The position numbers and the translations under genes are program-made. From a virus, in the IMG/VR virus record IMGVR_UViG_3300037246_000237, positions 1-47,875 of that record: 47,875 bases of DNA, one strand, 5' to 3'. Shown here piece after piece: positions 25,732 to 34,321 of this stretch; position 1 is the stretch's first letter; the number at the start of each line of letters is the position of its first letter. Below the pieces are notes generated by a model that had not been told where the DNA came from, did no database searches, and saw nothing but the letters and a program-made list of their open reading frames with translations.

Positions 25732-26611
25732 TGTCATCCTCTCCTAACTCTGGAAATATGTATTGGAAAATAGAATCATCAGACAGGCTATCAAAGCTAA
25801 CTACCGCTGGGATAGGTTCACCGCTTTCAAGCACACGTGACTTCGCTTTAAAGTGAAGCTCACTCTGCGTGAAGATTGCTCTGGTCGTATCGCCACTGGC
25901 TTTCTTATCCTTGACAATCGTAGATGTATAATCAATGAACAGAACATGGTCAGCCCATTCACGGTACAGCTCTTCAATCGAAGGTGTTCCTTTGCTACCC
26001 GGATATAATCTTGGACAGTAACAGAGATAGTCTTCACCTGCTGCGTTAGGAATCATGCGGCTTGTGCATTGAGCAATCAGGATAACATTCTTTCCTGTTC
26101 TAATAACAGCATCGACATCTTGTAAGAATAATTTCATGGTGTCGTACAGATGACGGTAGCCTTTACCATAACCATAGCCTTCAATGCTTTTTACAGTACC
26201 ACCTTTTTCATGCGGGATAGTGTCAAACATATAGTCATGGCTCATGTCTTCCAGCTTAGTAACCGTATCCACGATAACAGTTTCGCTATCTGCGAAGAGA
26301 TCATGCTGCTGAAGAACTGCTCTGGTGTCAGCGAAAGTAACTACATCGTTGACCTGCAAAATCTTTTCCCCAGTGTAAGGATCACGAATGTTAGCAGTAC
26401 CATCATCCAGTGGGATAATGATCGGCTTTGGTGCAAGGATAGATAGAGAAGACTTACCCATCCCTGAGCCAGCATAAATAATAAACTTCTTGCCATGCTC
26501 ACTACCACCTTTGCTCTTCGTAAACTGCTTGGGCGGTGAAGCCGGGGCAGCTGTACTTTTACTCCCGCTGGTCGGTGGTTTGCTCCCCGATATCCTTGGT
26601 TTCCTCGGCAT
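25682..26611 (-). CDS. Sak4-like RecA-fold ATPase
   Basis: This 309-residue protein resembles phage nucleotide-binding/Sak4 recombination ATPases. It has a basic Ser/Pro/Lys-rich N-terminal tail (1-40), Walker A GSGMGKSS at 48-55, and Walker B in ETVIVDT near 115. The order with the PD-(D/E)XK nuclease, VRR-NUC and ssDNA-binding candidate matches single-strand annealing/recombination cassettes. The start overlaps the upstream gene by 53 bases, which indicates coupled translation. Confidence 0.8.
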   Translation of the reverse strand: MPRKPRISGSKPPTSGSKSTAAPASPPKQFTKSKGGSEHGKKFIIYAGSGMGKSSLSILAPKPIIIPLDDGTANIRDPYTGEKILQVNDVVTFADTRAVLQQHDLFADSETVIVDTVTKLEDMSHDYMFDTIPHEKGGTVKSIEGYGYGKGYRHLYDTMKLFLQDVDAVIRTGKNVILIAQCTSRMIPNAAGEDYLCYCPRLYPGSKGTPSIEELYREWADHVLFIDYTSTIVKDKKASGDTTRAIFTQSELHFKAKSRVLESGEPIPAVVSFDSLSDDSIFQYIFPELGEDDNAENKSTVSHDTPPIP

Positions 26612-27251
26612 CAGATTTCTCCTGTTCTAATTTTATAATCAACTCATCAATCACATCTTTGCCTGTTAGCAAAGCGTGTATCATTCTCTGGCGAACTAGC
26701 TCTTTTAGCATACCAGTCTCAAAGTTCTTTTCCAGCTCTTTGCTAGTAATACCACTCCAAGTATTACACGCATACGAAACATTAAACGCATCGTCTAATA
26801 TCGTCGGGCACTCGTCAAGGTGAAGGAACATTACTGCATCTTCGCCTAGCTTACTTTGGAGCAGCAAGAACTCATGTTTAATTCTTTCTTCTGGTGTCAT
26901 TGGGACCTCTTTCTTTTTATCCTCAAGCTTATTCTTAAGGTCGGAAATAATTTCTCTACTGATTATCATTTCTTTAGCAGCCAGATCAATCATCTTTTCT
27001 GCCGCTGCCTTTTCAAGCAGGGCAGAGCCAAAGTCAGCTGATCGGTCAGCATAGTCTTGAAGCAGGGCAGCGTATTTCCCTGCCAGCCCGTTACTAATTA
27101 TTGCCTCTGCTTTTAAATTTGTTTTTAGGATTCGCTTATCTTCGTGAAGCTGGTCAGTATATACTTTTAGCACACCTATATCAGCTTCCAAGGCAAGAAT
27201 GTAGAGCTTGCGCCAATTAAAATATGCTTTGATCTTGTCAATCAGTTTCAT
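26559..27251 (-). CDS. Coiled-coil protein of recombination cassette
   Basis: This 230-residue protein is charged and helical, with coiled-coil stretches at about 25-110 and 185-220. It has a central short non-helical part with HLDECPTILDD. The start at 27251 overlaps the nuclease gene end by 14 bases and is preferred over a 24-codon-longer reading that lacks a good site, though this choice is not certain. No family is recognised. It could be a recombination mediator or structural partner of the ATPase. Confidence 0.6.
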   Translation of the reverse strand: MKLIDKIKAYFNWRKLYILALEADIGVLKVYTDQLHEDKRILKTNLKAEAIISNGLAGKYAALLQDYADRSADFGSALLEKAAAEKMIDLAAKEMIISREIISDLKNKLEDKKKEVPMTPEERIKHEFLLLQSKLGEDAVMFLHLDECPTILDDAFNVSYACNTWSGITSKELEKNFETGMLKELVRQRMIHALLTGKDVIDELIIKLEQEKSDAEETKDIGEQTTDQRE

Positions 27252-28455
27252 TAGCGTCACCATCTTTACGCTTGTAGATGCACTTGAATCCTTCTGGCGG
27301 ATTAGCTGGATCAAGTTCAACACCGTTATAACATTGACTAATATAGGGGCATCTAAAAGTAGCCTCGCATTGTGCTTCGTTGTGCCACCATCTGTTTTCT
27401 TTATTCAAGAACTGAACTGTTCTATAGATGTTGATTAACTCTTGCTCGAATCGTTCAAGCTCCAAGTCAGTACGAGCGATCATGCGTCTTGCATAATACT
27501 TACCCGGTTCAGCAACGATGTCTTGGAATAATCTAGCACCGTACATCTCAGCTGTTTCTCTGATCGCAAAGGTTCCTTCTTTAGCGCCGGGTGTAGTTTC
27601 TGCTAGTACACCGTTAACAGTATAGCCGTGAGATGTATAATCCACTTCAAATTTATCAGTCATGTACACGCCGCCGCCATCGGCTACAAACTTTTTACTC
27701 TCAGCAAGTGTAAGTTTCTTAGCTTTGATCTGGGGCTTATGCCATACATCATATCGAACCTGACAGATCAGCGGATCAGTAGCTTTGATCCCGAAGCATT
27801 CCAGTGCTCCAACTTTCTGAAGTTCCCGGCAAGCATAAGGATAAAGCAAAGTTTGTGTGTCAAGGTTGAGCTTACTCCAATACGTAGAGTCGCTGTCAAT
27901 TGGCGAAGCAGTTGACTTGTGCTCGTCAATGAAGACGACACCATTTTTTGCTCTTCGCAGCTTGTCGATCTTACCAACAACTACTACGCCGGGCAGCGCT
28001 CTTCCACTTGGCCCGTACAGCGGCAGCTCGAAGGGAATCTCTTCAGCTATAACTTCGCTATCGTCTTCTTTCCAGTGATGCCTGTAGCCGTTGTAAGATA
28101 TCCAGATTTTCTCCTTCTCAGTGGACCACTCTTCAGTAGTTTTACTGGATGGCTTGTCTTCATAAGCATCATTTAGGTCAACAATGATACGATCCATCTG
28201 GTCTTCGATCACTTTAAGCATGCCTCCGCACAGGCTGCATCTCGTATCAGGTCCCTCAGCTGTGCAAATGGGGCATGGCTGCGTTGTATCCATGTCAGCC
28301 ACTTCTAGTACCCTGTGCCAGTTCGTCCCCATACGGAGCGTGTCAGCTTCTACAATGGGCCTGATCCCTAAGATGTATTGAGCGTAGCAGCGAAAAGCAC
28401 ATGCTTTAAAAGCCGCTATAAATGATGCAGATAGTTTCCAAGTTCTCTTACCCAT
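27238..28455 (-). CDS. RecB/Cas4-like PD-(D/E)XK nuclease with Fe-S cysteines
   Basis: This 405-residue protein is a nuclease of the RecB/AddB/Cas4 type. It has an N-terminal F-x-x-C-x-x-x-C segment near 18-22 and the active-site motif FIDEHKS near 175-181. The C-terminal cysteine set in CEATFRCPYISQC can complete a 4Fe-4S cluster with the N-terminal cysteine. A second CPIC...CSLC zinc-ribbon is inserted near residues 61-77. It likely trims DNA ends for recombination with the neighbouring ATPase. The stop overlaps the next start. Confidence 0.85.
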   Translation of the reverse strand: MGKRTWKLSASFIAAFKACAFRCYAQYILGIRPIVEADTLRMGTNWHRVLEVADMDTTQPCPICTAEGPDTRCSLCGGMLKVIEDQMDRIIVDLNDAYEDKPSSKTTEEWSTEKEKIWISYNGYRHHWKEDDSEVIAEEIPFELPLYGPSGRALPGVVVVGKIDKLRRAKNGVVFIDEHKSTASPIDSDSTYWSKLNLDTQTLLYPYACRELQKVGALECFGIKATDPLICQVRYDVWHKPQIKAKKLTLAESKKFVADGGGVYMTDKFEVDYTSHGYTVNGVLAETTPGAKEGTFAIRETAEMYGARLFQDIVAEPGKYYARRMIARTDLELERFEQELINIYRTVQFLNKENRWWHNEAQCEATFRCPYISQCYNGVELDPANPPEGFKCIYKRKDGDANETD

Positions 28456-28832
28456 TATGCCTCCTCCACTTTTCTTAAGAGAATTGGATTCTTGTCGTCA
28501 TTCTTATACTGAATGAATGACATTATGTCCCGCTGAGGGTCCGACATTAAAAAGCTCTGCAAGAATAATTTCTCTGGTACAGTCAGGGCGTCGTCAAAAG
28601 TTATGATAATATGGCGGTGCGGCAGGCCACTTCGGGACGGATAAGTCTTACTTGAAAACTCTGCTGATCCCTCGAAGTAATCGCCCAGCATCTTGAGCCT
28701 ATCTTCGAACTGCTTATACTGATCGGCACTGTCAATGTCGATAAAAAGCTGCTTATCAGTAGGTACGATATATTTATCAGGGTGCTCACTTAGCAGCTCA
28801 TCGCCTGTTATTATATAGTCATTTTCCAGCAT
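28455..28832 (-). CDS. Possible miniature AEP primase-fold protein
   Basis: This 125-residue protein shows three motifs in AEP order: FIDID with D32 and D34 (motif I), a PSRSGLPHRH segment with H72/H74 resembling the SxxGxH motif II, and SDPQRD near 97-102 with a following NPILLRK tail resembling motif III. At 125 residues it is much shorter than typical AEP cores (about 200), so it could be a catalytic minimal form, an inactive relative, or convergence. It overlaps the nuclease gene by one base. Confidence 0.45.
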   Translation of the reverse strand: MLENDYIITGDELLSEHPDKYIVPTDKQLFIDIDSADQYKQFEDRLKMLGDYFEGSAEFSSKTYPSRSGLPHRHIIITFDDALTVPEKLFLQSFLMSDPQRDIMSFIQYKNDDKNPILLRKVEEA

Positions 28833-28836
28833 AATT

Positions 28837-29451
28837 TTATAGCCCCTTAACTGGTTTAAATTCTTTACCTAATTCTTTGAATATTATATACGCTTGTCTA
28901 CGTGGTGACATCAATCTATGCCTGATACAATTGCCGCACCGAACCATAAATTTATCGGCGAACTCCGAGCAGATATTACGTTTATTCTTCCCGATAAAAT
29001 GCCGGGCAATCGGGATAACTACTGCAAGGTCAGCTCTGGAATAGCCAAGGTTATTAGCTACTTCATAGGCGGCCCACTCCTTAGCAGTTCTGAAGTGTTC
29101 GTGCGTGGCTGCCTCAATCTCTACATAGTCCCAACGTGACCTGTCAAGGATAACATCTTTGGCTGATCTTAATACTGTTCCGTCATAGTCGTCACGCATG
29201 GTAGACGTATAACAGTCACCATTCCACCAGTCGATAGGACGAGGATTCATAGGACTATTATAATGTGGAACCCATATTTCAACATGAGCATAGCACCACT
29301 TGATAAACCTCCATGTTTCTTTAAGGTTAAGCTTCTCCCTCCATAATACGTAAGGAAGATTAACTAGCAGGGTCCAAGTATCAATTACGTTATCAACTAA
29401 GCTGTCGTCGAACCACTTGGCCTTATACATTATTACTCTATATTTTTTCAT
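28837..29451 (-). CDS. Permuted papain-like hydrolase (YiiX/NlpC-P60 type)
   Basis: This 204-residue protein has the permuted papain order. H56 lies in an AHVEIW motif and the likely nucleophile C161 in an ICSEF motif, matching YiiX-type amidases/peptidases. There is no signal peptide. The ATG at 29451 has GGGGAG ten bases upstream and overlaps the stop of the preceding small membrane gene (ATGA). An upstream reading from about 29484 lacks a site. It may cleave peptidoglycan or lipid amide bonds, and its early location is unusual for a lysin. Confidence 0.7.
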   Translation of the reverse strand: MKKYRVIMYKAKWFDDSLVDNVIDTWTLLVNLPYVLWREKLNLKETWRFIKWCYAHVEIWVPHYNSPMNPRPIDWWNGDCYTSTMRDDYDGTVLRSAKDVILDRSRWDYVEIEAATHEHFRTAKEWAAYEVANNLGYSRADLAVVIPIARHFIGKNKRNICSEFADKFMVRCGNCIRHRLMSPRRQAYIIFKELGKEFKPVKGL

Positions 29452-29609
29452 GGTTTGAGCCACTCCCCTGTTACTGCAAAACACATTAAACTAGCTGCTA
29501 AACAGACAGCGTAAACTATGGTCACGCATATTGCCACTACTAAAGCTGGTAGTATCCACACTGGCAGCGTGACCGCTACCGCCAGTACCCGGCACAAAGT
29601 TATTTTCAC
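29448..29609 (-). CDS. Tiny membrane protein with GTG start
   Basis: This 53-residue protein is almost wholly hydrophobic and can form one long or two short membrane spans (residues about 8-46), ending in GEWLKP. It begins at a GTG that overlaps the upstream VRR-NUC stop (GTGA) and ends in TGA that overlaps the ATG of the papain-like hydrolase (ATGA). Both junctions are 4-base overlaps, a strong sign of a real gene. A holin- or anchor-like role for the hydrolase is possible. Confidence 0.7.
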   Translation of the reverse strand: MKITLCRVLAVAVTLPVWILPALVVAICVTIVYAVCLAASLMCFAVTGEWLKP

Positions 29610-30058
29610 AGTAGTTCTCCCATAAGTCTTTCAAGCTCGTTAATGCCATGCACGATCAGATAAATACCGTTGTTGGCCCTTACATTTTTCATTCGCTTCT
29701 GCTGGTCAAGGCTTTGTGTTCCACCTTTACCACGTTTACATTCTATTTCAAAATGCTTACCGTTAGGCAGACAGCCGAGAATATCCCCAGCACCTTTAAT
29801 ACCATAGCGAAACTTTCTACCGTCACCTGCTATGTCACCCATGCCAGTGTTGTTACGGTCACATAATATCTGACGAGCTTTCAACCAGCCCATGCACGCC
29901 TTAAGGACTTCGCTTTCAAGTACGTTCTCGCATAGGACAGTTGGTTTAGTGCCCACACCTCCATCCATACGACCCTGCGGTTTACCATGATGGATTATAT
30001 CACAGATACCTTTACCGAGTATCCGGGTTTGTTCTTTTTTAGTTTTTCGTTTAGGCAT
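29606..30058 (-). CDS. VRR-NUC domain nuclease
   Basis: This 150-residue protein has the VRR-NUC/Holliday-resolvase-like core: RNNTG near 69-73, K-G-AGDILG near 89-95, the E-x-K pair in FEIECKRGKGG near 103-113, a Q-x-x-x-x in SLDQQKR, and an NGIYLIV final strand. The N-terminus is basic. Enzymes of this family cut branched DNA. It lies 9 bases downstream of the DNA polymerase gene and is probably part of the replication/recombination set. Confidence 0.85.
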   Translation of the reverse strand: MPKRKTKKEQTRILGKGICDIIHHGKPQGRMDGGVGTKPTVLCENVLESEVLKACMGWLKARQILCDRNNTGMGDIAGDGRKFRYGIKGAGDILGCLPNGKHFEIECKRGKGGTQSLDQQKRMKNVRANNGIYLIVHGINELERLMGELL

Positions 30059-30067
30059 AGTTCACCT

Positions 30068-32026
30068 CTACTTAGTATAAAATTTACTTATCATTCCTTC
30101 AGCGTCAAGGGGCATACCCTCTGCCCATTCAGGATTAGTACACATGATCTCGTGCATTAAAGCAAGATCATCTTCGGCTTCGTCGTCTTTACCTATAGCT
30201 ACGATCTCATCATAACAATGAGTAACTACTGGTATGCCATCATCTTCACACCAAAGAACCCAAGTCATAAGCAGGTCACGTGCGATAGACTGTACAATAT
30301 TTTCTACCAGCAGTGCACCATATAGTGTACCCCACTGCCATTTAATCTTACCACCCCTGCTAATGCAGGCATGACGATAGTAAAGAACTCTACCTGATGG
30401 CAGCTTGATACATACCGTACCATTCATATTATAAAACGTAAGTAAAACTCTATCAAGAATTTTATATTCAATAGATTCATTGGGGAATCTGATTACAAGT
30501 TTGAAGAAACCCTCAACGGTCTTCCAGAATTTAGGAACCTTAGAATATGTAGTTCGATAAGTCTTAATAAGTTTTTCTACAAATCTAAAATCATAGGTTC
30601 CGTCATCGAAAAGTGGCCTAAGATCAGGATTTTTTCTACAGTTCTGGTAAAATCTAGCAGCGCCCATACCGTAACCTGCTCCCAAAATCGCGTCTTTGCC
30701 GAAGCCACGCATCAGGTCAAGTTCACGCTTTAAATCAGGCGGATCATCTTCTGTTGACTTGCGAACTTCACACCCGAATAGGATCGTAGCGAACTGGCTG
30801 TAAATGTCGTCGCCGTTTATAAAGCCAGTGATTAAATCATCCTGTCCAACCAGCCACATCTCTAATCGACATTCAATCTGTGCCGAGTCACATATTACCA
30901 GCGTCTTACCCGGTGGTGCGATCAGAAGTTTCCTAACCATCGCTATTAGTTTATGCGTTCCCTGTCCTGTCCGACCTTTGCCACCCAGATTTAATAGGTT
31001 GATCTTTTCACCGCCAGTTGGTCGTCCAGTATGACAGCCATGATAGTTAAGCGGTACACGCAGCAGGCAATAAGATGCACGAGCCTGAGCGATCATACTC
31101 TTGATCCGTTTAATGTGAGTCGGCCATGACTTTATCGCTATGCGAGCCTCACAAAATTTCCTCACTGCGCCCGATTCATGGCCTAATAGCTCTTGCATCT
31201 CTTCATCATCTTTGGCTAACGCAGGGATCAACTCCTTCTTTCCCATTTTCATAGGAACCTTTTCACCTTCTGGAAGTAAACTCTGAAGAGCATCTACGAT
31301 TGCTATTCTGCTACCAAGTAATTTCTTGGTTTGTCCACTTGCTTCGATTATGTCATTCAAGATGACTTCCATATCAGCGAAAACGCTGCTGGCCAAGGTG
31401 AAGTCGAACTGTAACTTTGGTTCCAGATACAGTCCTAGTGTGTGCCTTGCTAGGGGTAATTCTAGCTCAGGCCACGTAAGTAAATCCATAAGAATTTTAA
31501 ATAGCTTACACTGCTTATTGATATCGTTCTTACAATATTCTTCAAGTTTTTCTTTTACGTCTGGGGTCATGTCTTTAAGGTGAAGACCTTTGAACTGCAT
31601 GGTGTCACCTTTTTCCCCGATCTTAAACATGACACATAGAGTGGCTAAGTCATGCCGCATCTTCGAGTCATAGTGCCGGGCCAAGTCGTCAACATCAACG
31701 ATGTAAGGGGGGACTATATTAAATTTTTCTTGTAAAACTGTAGCATCAAAGCGTGCGTTTTTAAAGCTACAGGTTATGCGTTCAAGGTTATCACCGTACC
31801 TAACTTGTAATCCCCTGATCGCTTGTTCTGTTCTGTGTGAAAAGCACGCATGAAAATTAGGAGAAACAGCATATCCCACACCAGTAAATTCGAACCGCTT
31901 ATCAGTAATGTACTCTATCGTAGACATTTTGGTGAGGCTGTACTCCGTATCGAAGTAACACTCAAAGTCAATCATTAGTACATCTTCTGGAAAGTTTGCA
32001 GCGTCTAATTTATTTATGTAGGACAT
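30068..32026 (-). CDS. Family A DNA polymerase with proofreading domain
   Basis: This 652-residue enzyme replicates the genome. The 3'-5' exonuclease has D20 and E22 (DFE), N90-D94 (NARFD) and D168 (CKNDIN). The polymerase domain has motif A with D380 in CDSAQIECR, motif B R440...K444...G-x-GYGMG with Y452, and motif C with D606-E607 in HCYDE. The usual His before the Asp in motif C is Tyr here. All catalytic residues are present. The start follows an AAGGAATA site. Confidence 0.93.
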   Translation of the reverse strand: MSYINKLDAANFPEDVLMIDFECYFDTEYSLTKMSTIEYITDKRFEFTGVGYAVSPNFHACFSHRTEQAIRGLQVRYGDNLERITCSFKNARFDATVLQEKFNIVPPYIVDVDDLARHYDSKMRHDLATLCVMFKIGEKGDTMQFKGLHLKDMTPDVKEKLEEYCKNDINKQCKLFKILMDLLTWPELELPLARHTLGLYLEPKLQFDFTLASSVFADMEVILNDIIEASGQTKKLLGSRIAIVDALQSLLPEGEKVPMKMGKKELIPALAKDDEEMQELLGHESGAVRKFCEARIAIKSWPTHIKRIKSMIAQARASYCLLRVPLNYHGCHTGRPTGGEKINLLNLGGKGRTGQGTHKLIAMVRKLLIAPPGKTLVICDSAQIECRLEMWLVGQDDLITGFINGDDIYSQFATILFGCEVRKSTEDDPPDLKRELDLMRGFGKDAILGAGYGMGAARFYQNCRKNPDLRPLFDDGTYDFRFVEKLIKTYRTTYSKVPKFWKTVEGFFKLVIRFPNESIEYKILDRVLLTFYNMNGTVCIKLPSGRVLYYRHACISRGGKIKWQWGTLYGALLVENIVQSIARDLLMTWVLWCEDDGIPVVTHCYDEIVAIGKDDEAEDDLALMHEIMCTNPEWAEGMPLDAEGMISKFYTK

Positions 32027-32048
32027 GCTATATTCCTTAATCAGTTTC

Positions 32049-33080
32049 TTAAGCGACTACAGCCTCTTGGCTGTCGCCATCATCATCCGCCGAGTCGTCG
32101 CCTGTTTCGTGATCTACAGCAGCTTGAGATTCTTTTTCTTCTTCAGGCATTGGTGGGATAGCATCTTTGGCATCAGCAATAGTCTGCTCCAAAGGTTCAG
32201 TGTCCGGGTAAGACTCACCATCATTGTCTTGCTGCTTTACTCGGTCAGCTTCGGCGTCCACTGTTTCCCCTGTAGCTGCCTCTGTTGATACCTCTTCCGC
32301 ACCGCAAGCGTGAGTCTCACAAGTGTCACAGTCGCCACCGCAGGCATCAGCTTTTTCTGTAGATAGCTGGTCATCGTCAGTATCCGAAGATGAGTTGTCG
32401 GATTCTTCTGCCATGTCGTCGCTGCTGTCGCTTGAATCCACTACATCTTGCAACTGCTCTTCTGATGACTCCCCCAATTCAGTCTCCGCTGCATCAGTAG
32501 AGGTATCCGCAGTAGAAACAGGTGGTTCCTCTGAACCTAAAGCTTCGTCCATTAGCTTTTTTGCTTCAGCTGTATCCGATACCTGCTGCTGTTCTTTCTC
32601 TTCTGTGCGTTCAGCTTCAGCACGTTCTACCTTTGCGTCTTCGATCTCAGCCAGATCAATCTGTGCCTTGCTCATTAGCGTAAAGTTAGGGAACTCACCG
32701 TGCACATGATACGTATCTAAGCCGTGACCCGCTATCTGCTCTATCAACTTAAGCTCTGCCGCAAACTCAGCGTATTCTTCTATGGGCATATCTATTTTAG
32801 CGTCAACATAATCCCAGTAGGCTTGAATAATCTTACTAATCTTAGTTAATAGGATATGCTCCTTGTTCGTCTTGTGCGTAGTGTACGCTTTGCCGAAGAA
32901 CGGAAGCGAACTATAATCACGATCAGTTCTTTTCAAATGTGGTATGAAATTCTGAATCATGTTAGCTGTGTTGTTCCGTGATCCGCTAAACATCTGGAAC
33001 AATAGCGTAAGAACTGCTTTGATCCTAGCTGCCATTTCAGCATTTGCTTTTGCTACGTCAATATCACCAAATTTACTCAT
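32049..33080 (-). CDS. Unknown protein with long acidic tail and Cys cluster
   Basis: This 343-residue protein has a helical N-terminal domain (1-165) with basic patches, then a very long disordered acidic tail rich in Glu, Asp, Ser and Ala (about 170-343). In the tail, around residues 245-260, lies a compact cysteine motif CGGDCDTCETHAC. Acidic tails are usual on phage ssDNA-binding proteins and DNA mimics, but neither is established here. It sits directly upstream of the polymerase gene. Confidence 0.6.
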   Translation of the reverse strand: MSKFGDIDVAKANAEMAARIKAVLTLLFQMFSGSRNNTANMIQNFIPHLKRTDRDYSSLPFFGKAYTTHKTNKEHILLTKISKIIQAYWDYVDAKIDMPIEEYAEFAAELKLIEQIAGHGLDTYHVHGEFPNFTLMSKAQIDLAEIEDAKVERAEAERTEEKEQQQVSDTAEAKKLMDEALGSEEPPVSTADTSTDAAETELGESSEEQLQDVVDSSDSSDDMAEESDNSSSDTDDDQLSTEKADACGGDCDTCETHACGAEEVSTEAATGETVDAEADRVKQQDNDGESYPDTEPLEQTIADAKDAIPPMPEEEKESQAAVDHETGDDSADDDGDSQEAVVA

Positions 33081-33102
33081 AATATTTCTCCTGAAATTTT
33101 AT

Positions 33103-33639
33103 TTATTTTTTCTTAGCTTCCCGTAAGTATTTTTTAAACCTCTTGATCCATTCAGGACCGACTTCTTTGCCGCCCTCATAACGCCCTAAGTAAGTGTTAC
33201 ACCCAGAGCACAGTAGCCCACGCACCGCTCCTGTAGAGTGGTCATGGTCAATGTCCAAACGCCTGCTTAAATCGGTCTGATGCACCTGACATATCTTACA
33301 TGATCCACCTTGTGCTTGGAACATTTTATTATAACCGTTGACGGTAAGCCCGTAATAATATTTTAGCTTGGCCCGTCTATTAAGCGCTTGGCCTTTAGGG
33401 GTACGGCGGTATTTGCGCTGGCACGCACCCCCCCCTTTCTCCGAAGCGCTATATTTCTGCAAAGTCTCTTTCCTACCCGGTGGCACGTACCCGCCCTCGG
33501 TCCTCTCCTTCGCCGCAGTGTTCATACATACTTTGCACCTAGCCCGCAGACTGTTTTTGTCCTTGGAGAAATATTCTAAAGTGGCAGGGTAAACCGTATG
33601 GCATTTTCTGCACTTTTTCTCAATCGGATTCGTGGTCAT
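33103..33639 (-). CDS. Recombination endonuclease VII
   Basis: This 178-residue protein is an endonuclease VII-type resolvase. It has an N-terminal zinc ribbon (CRKC at 10-13 and CKVC about 35-38) and a basic linker. The HNH core holds the metal-binding CKIC, the catalytic LDIDHDHSTG, and a closing LLCSGCN. T4-type enzymes resolve branched DNA for packaging. It overlaps the metallophosphoesterase gene by 20 bases and belongs to the replication arm. Confidence 0.9.
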   Translation of the reverse strand: MTTNPIEKKCRKCHTVYPATLEYFSKDKNSLRARCKVCMNTAAKERTEGGYVPPGRKETLQKYSASEKGGGACQRKYRRTPKGQALNRRAKLKYYYGLTVNGYNKMFQAQGGSCKICQVHQTDLSRRLDIDHDHSTGAVRGLLCSGCNTYLGRYEGGKEVGPEWIKRFKKYLREAKKK

Positions 33640-34321
33640 AGTATTTTTCCCCCTTGCTGATCGGCATCAGCTCAAGGTATGGGTGACTATCCACCACTAC
33701 GCCGCAACTCACTACTGACCTTATTTTACTAAATTTACCATAGGCGAAAGCCAGTGCGGAATCGTCAATCCCTGTACCAACGTCCATGCCGAACATTCTT
33801 ACATTAGGATTGACCAGCCATTTAATTCCCGCTGCTGAATGGAAGTGCCCCATTACTACTGACAGGGACATTTTCCGCACGGTGTTATACGCCGGGTTCA
33901 TACCACCCCCGCAACCTGTGCCATGTAGGTAAAGCACTCCATCAATTGTGTGCTCATGCTTCCAGTCCCACTTTGGCGTTTCCCATATCTCGCTATAGTT
34001 CCTCAGGAACTTTGACGGAATACTGACTGACTCAGCCAGCCTCATCATGCGTTCACAGTGGTTGCCAACTGCAATCTTAGCATTTGGAAAAGCCTTGTAC
34101 CAACGCTGAACGTGCTGGAAAGCCAGCTCGTACTCGTCACTTGGTCCCGGCATCTCCGGGTGCGTGGCATGAAAACTTATAGCGTGATTGTCAATAACAT
34201 CACCGATAAAAACTGTTTCATTGCATTTATACTTTTTATAAATTTCTTTGCAGAACTCCAAATAATATTTCCGGTCACACGGGCAGTGGAGATCACCGAT
34301 TACTAAAACTCTTTTATTCAT
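33620..34321 (-). CDS. Calcineurin-like metallophosphoesterase
   Basis: This 233-residue protein has the family motifs in order: GDLH (D10, H12), GDVIDN near 40-45, GNHCER near 92-97, and a final GHFH near 165-168. These bind two metals. Candidate roles include a DNA-end phosphatase/nuclease partner or a nucleotide phosphatase. The sequence gives no substrate. It overlaps its neighbours on both sides (20 and 8 bases). Confidence 0.85.
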   Translation of the reverse strand: MNKRVLVIGDLHCPCDRKYYLEFCKEIYKKYKCNETVFIGDVIDNHAISFHATHPEMPGPSDEYELAFQHVQRWYKAFPNAKIAVGNHCERMMRLAESVSIPSKFLRNYSEIWETPKWDWKHEHTIDGVLYLHGTGCGGGMNPAYNTVRKMSLSVVMGHFHSAAGIKWLVNPNVRMFGMDVGTGIDDSALAFAYGKFSKIRSVVSCGVVVDSHPYLELMPISKGEKYYDHESD

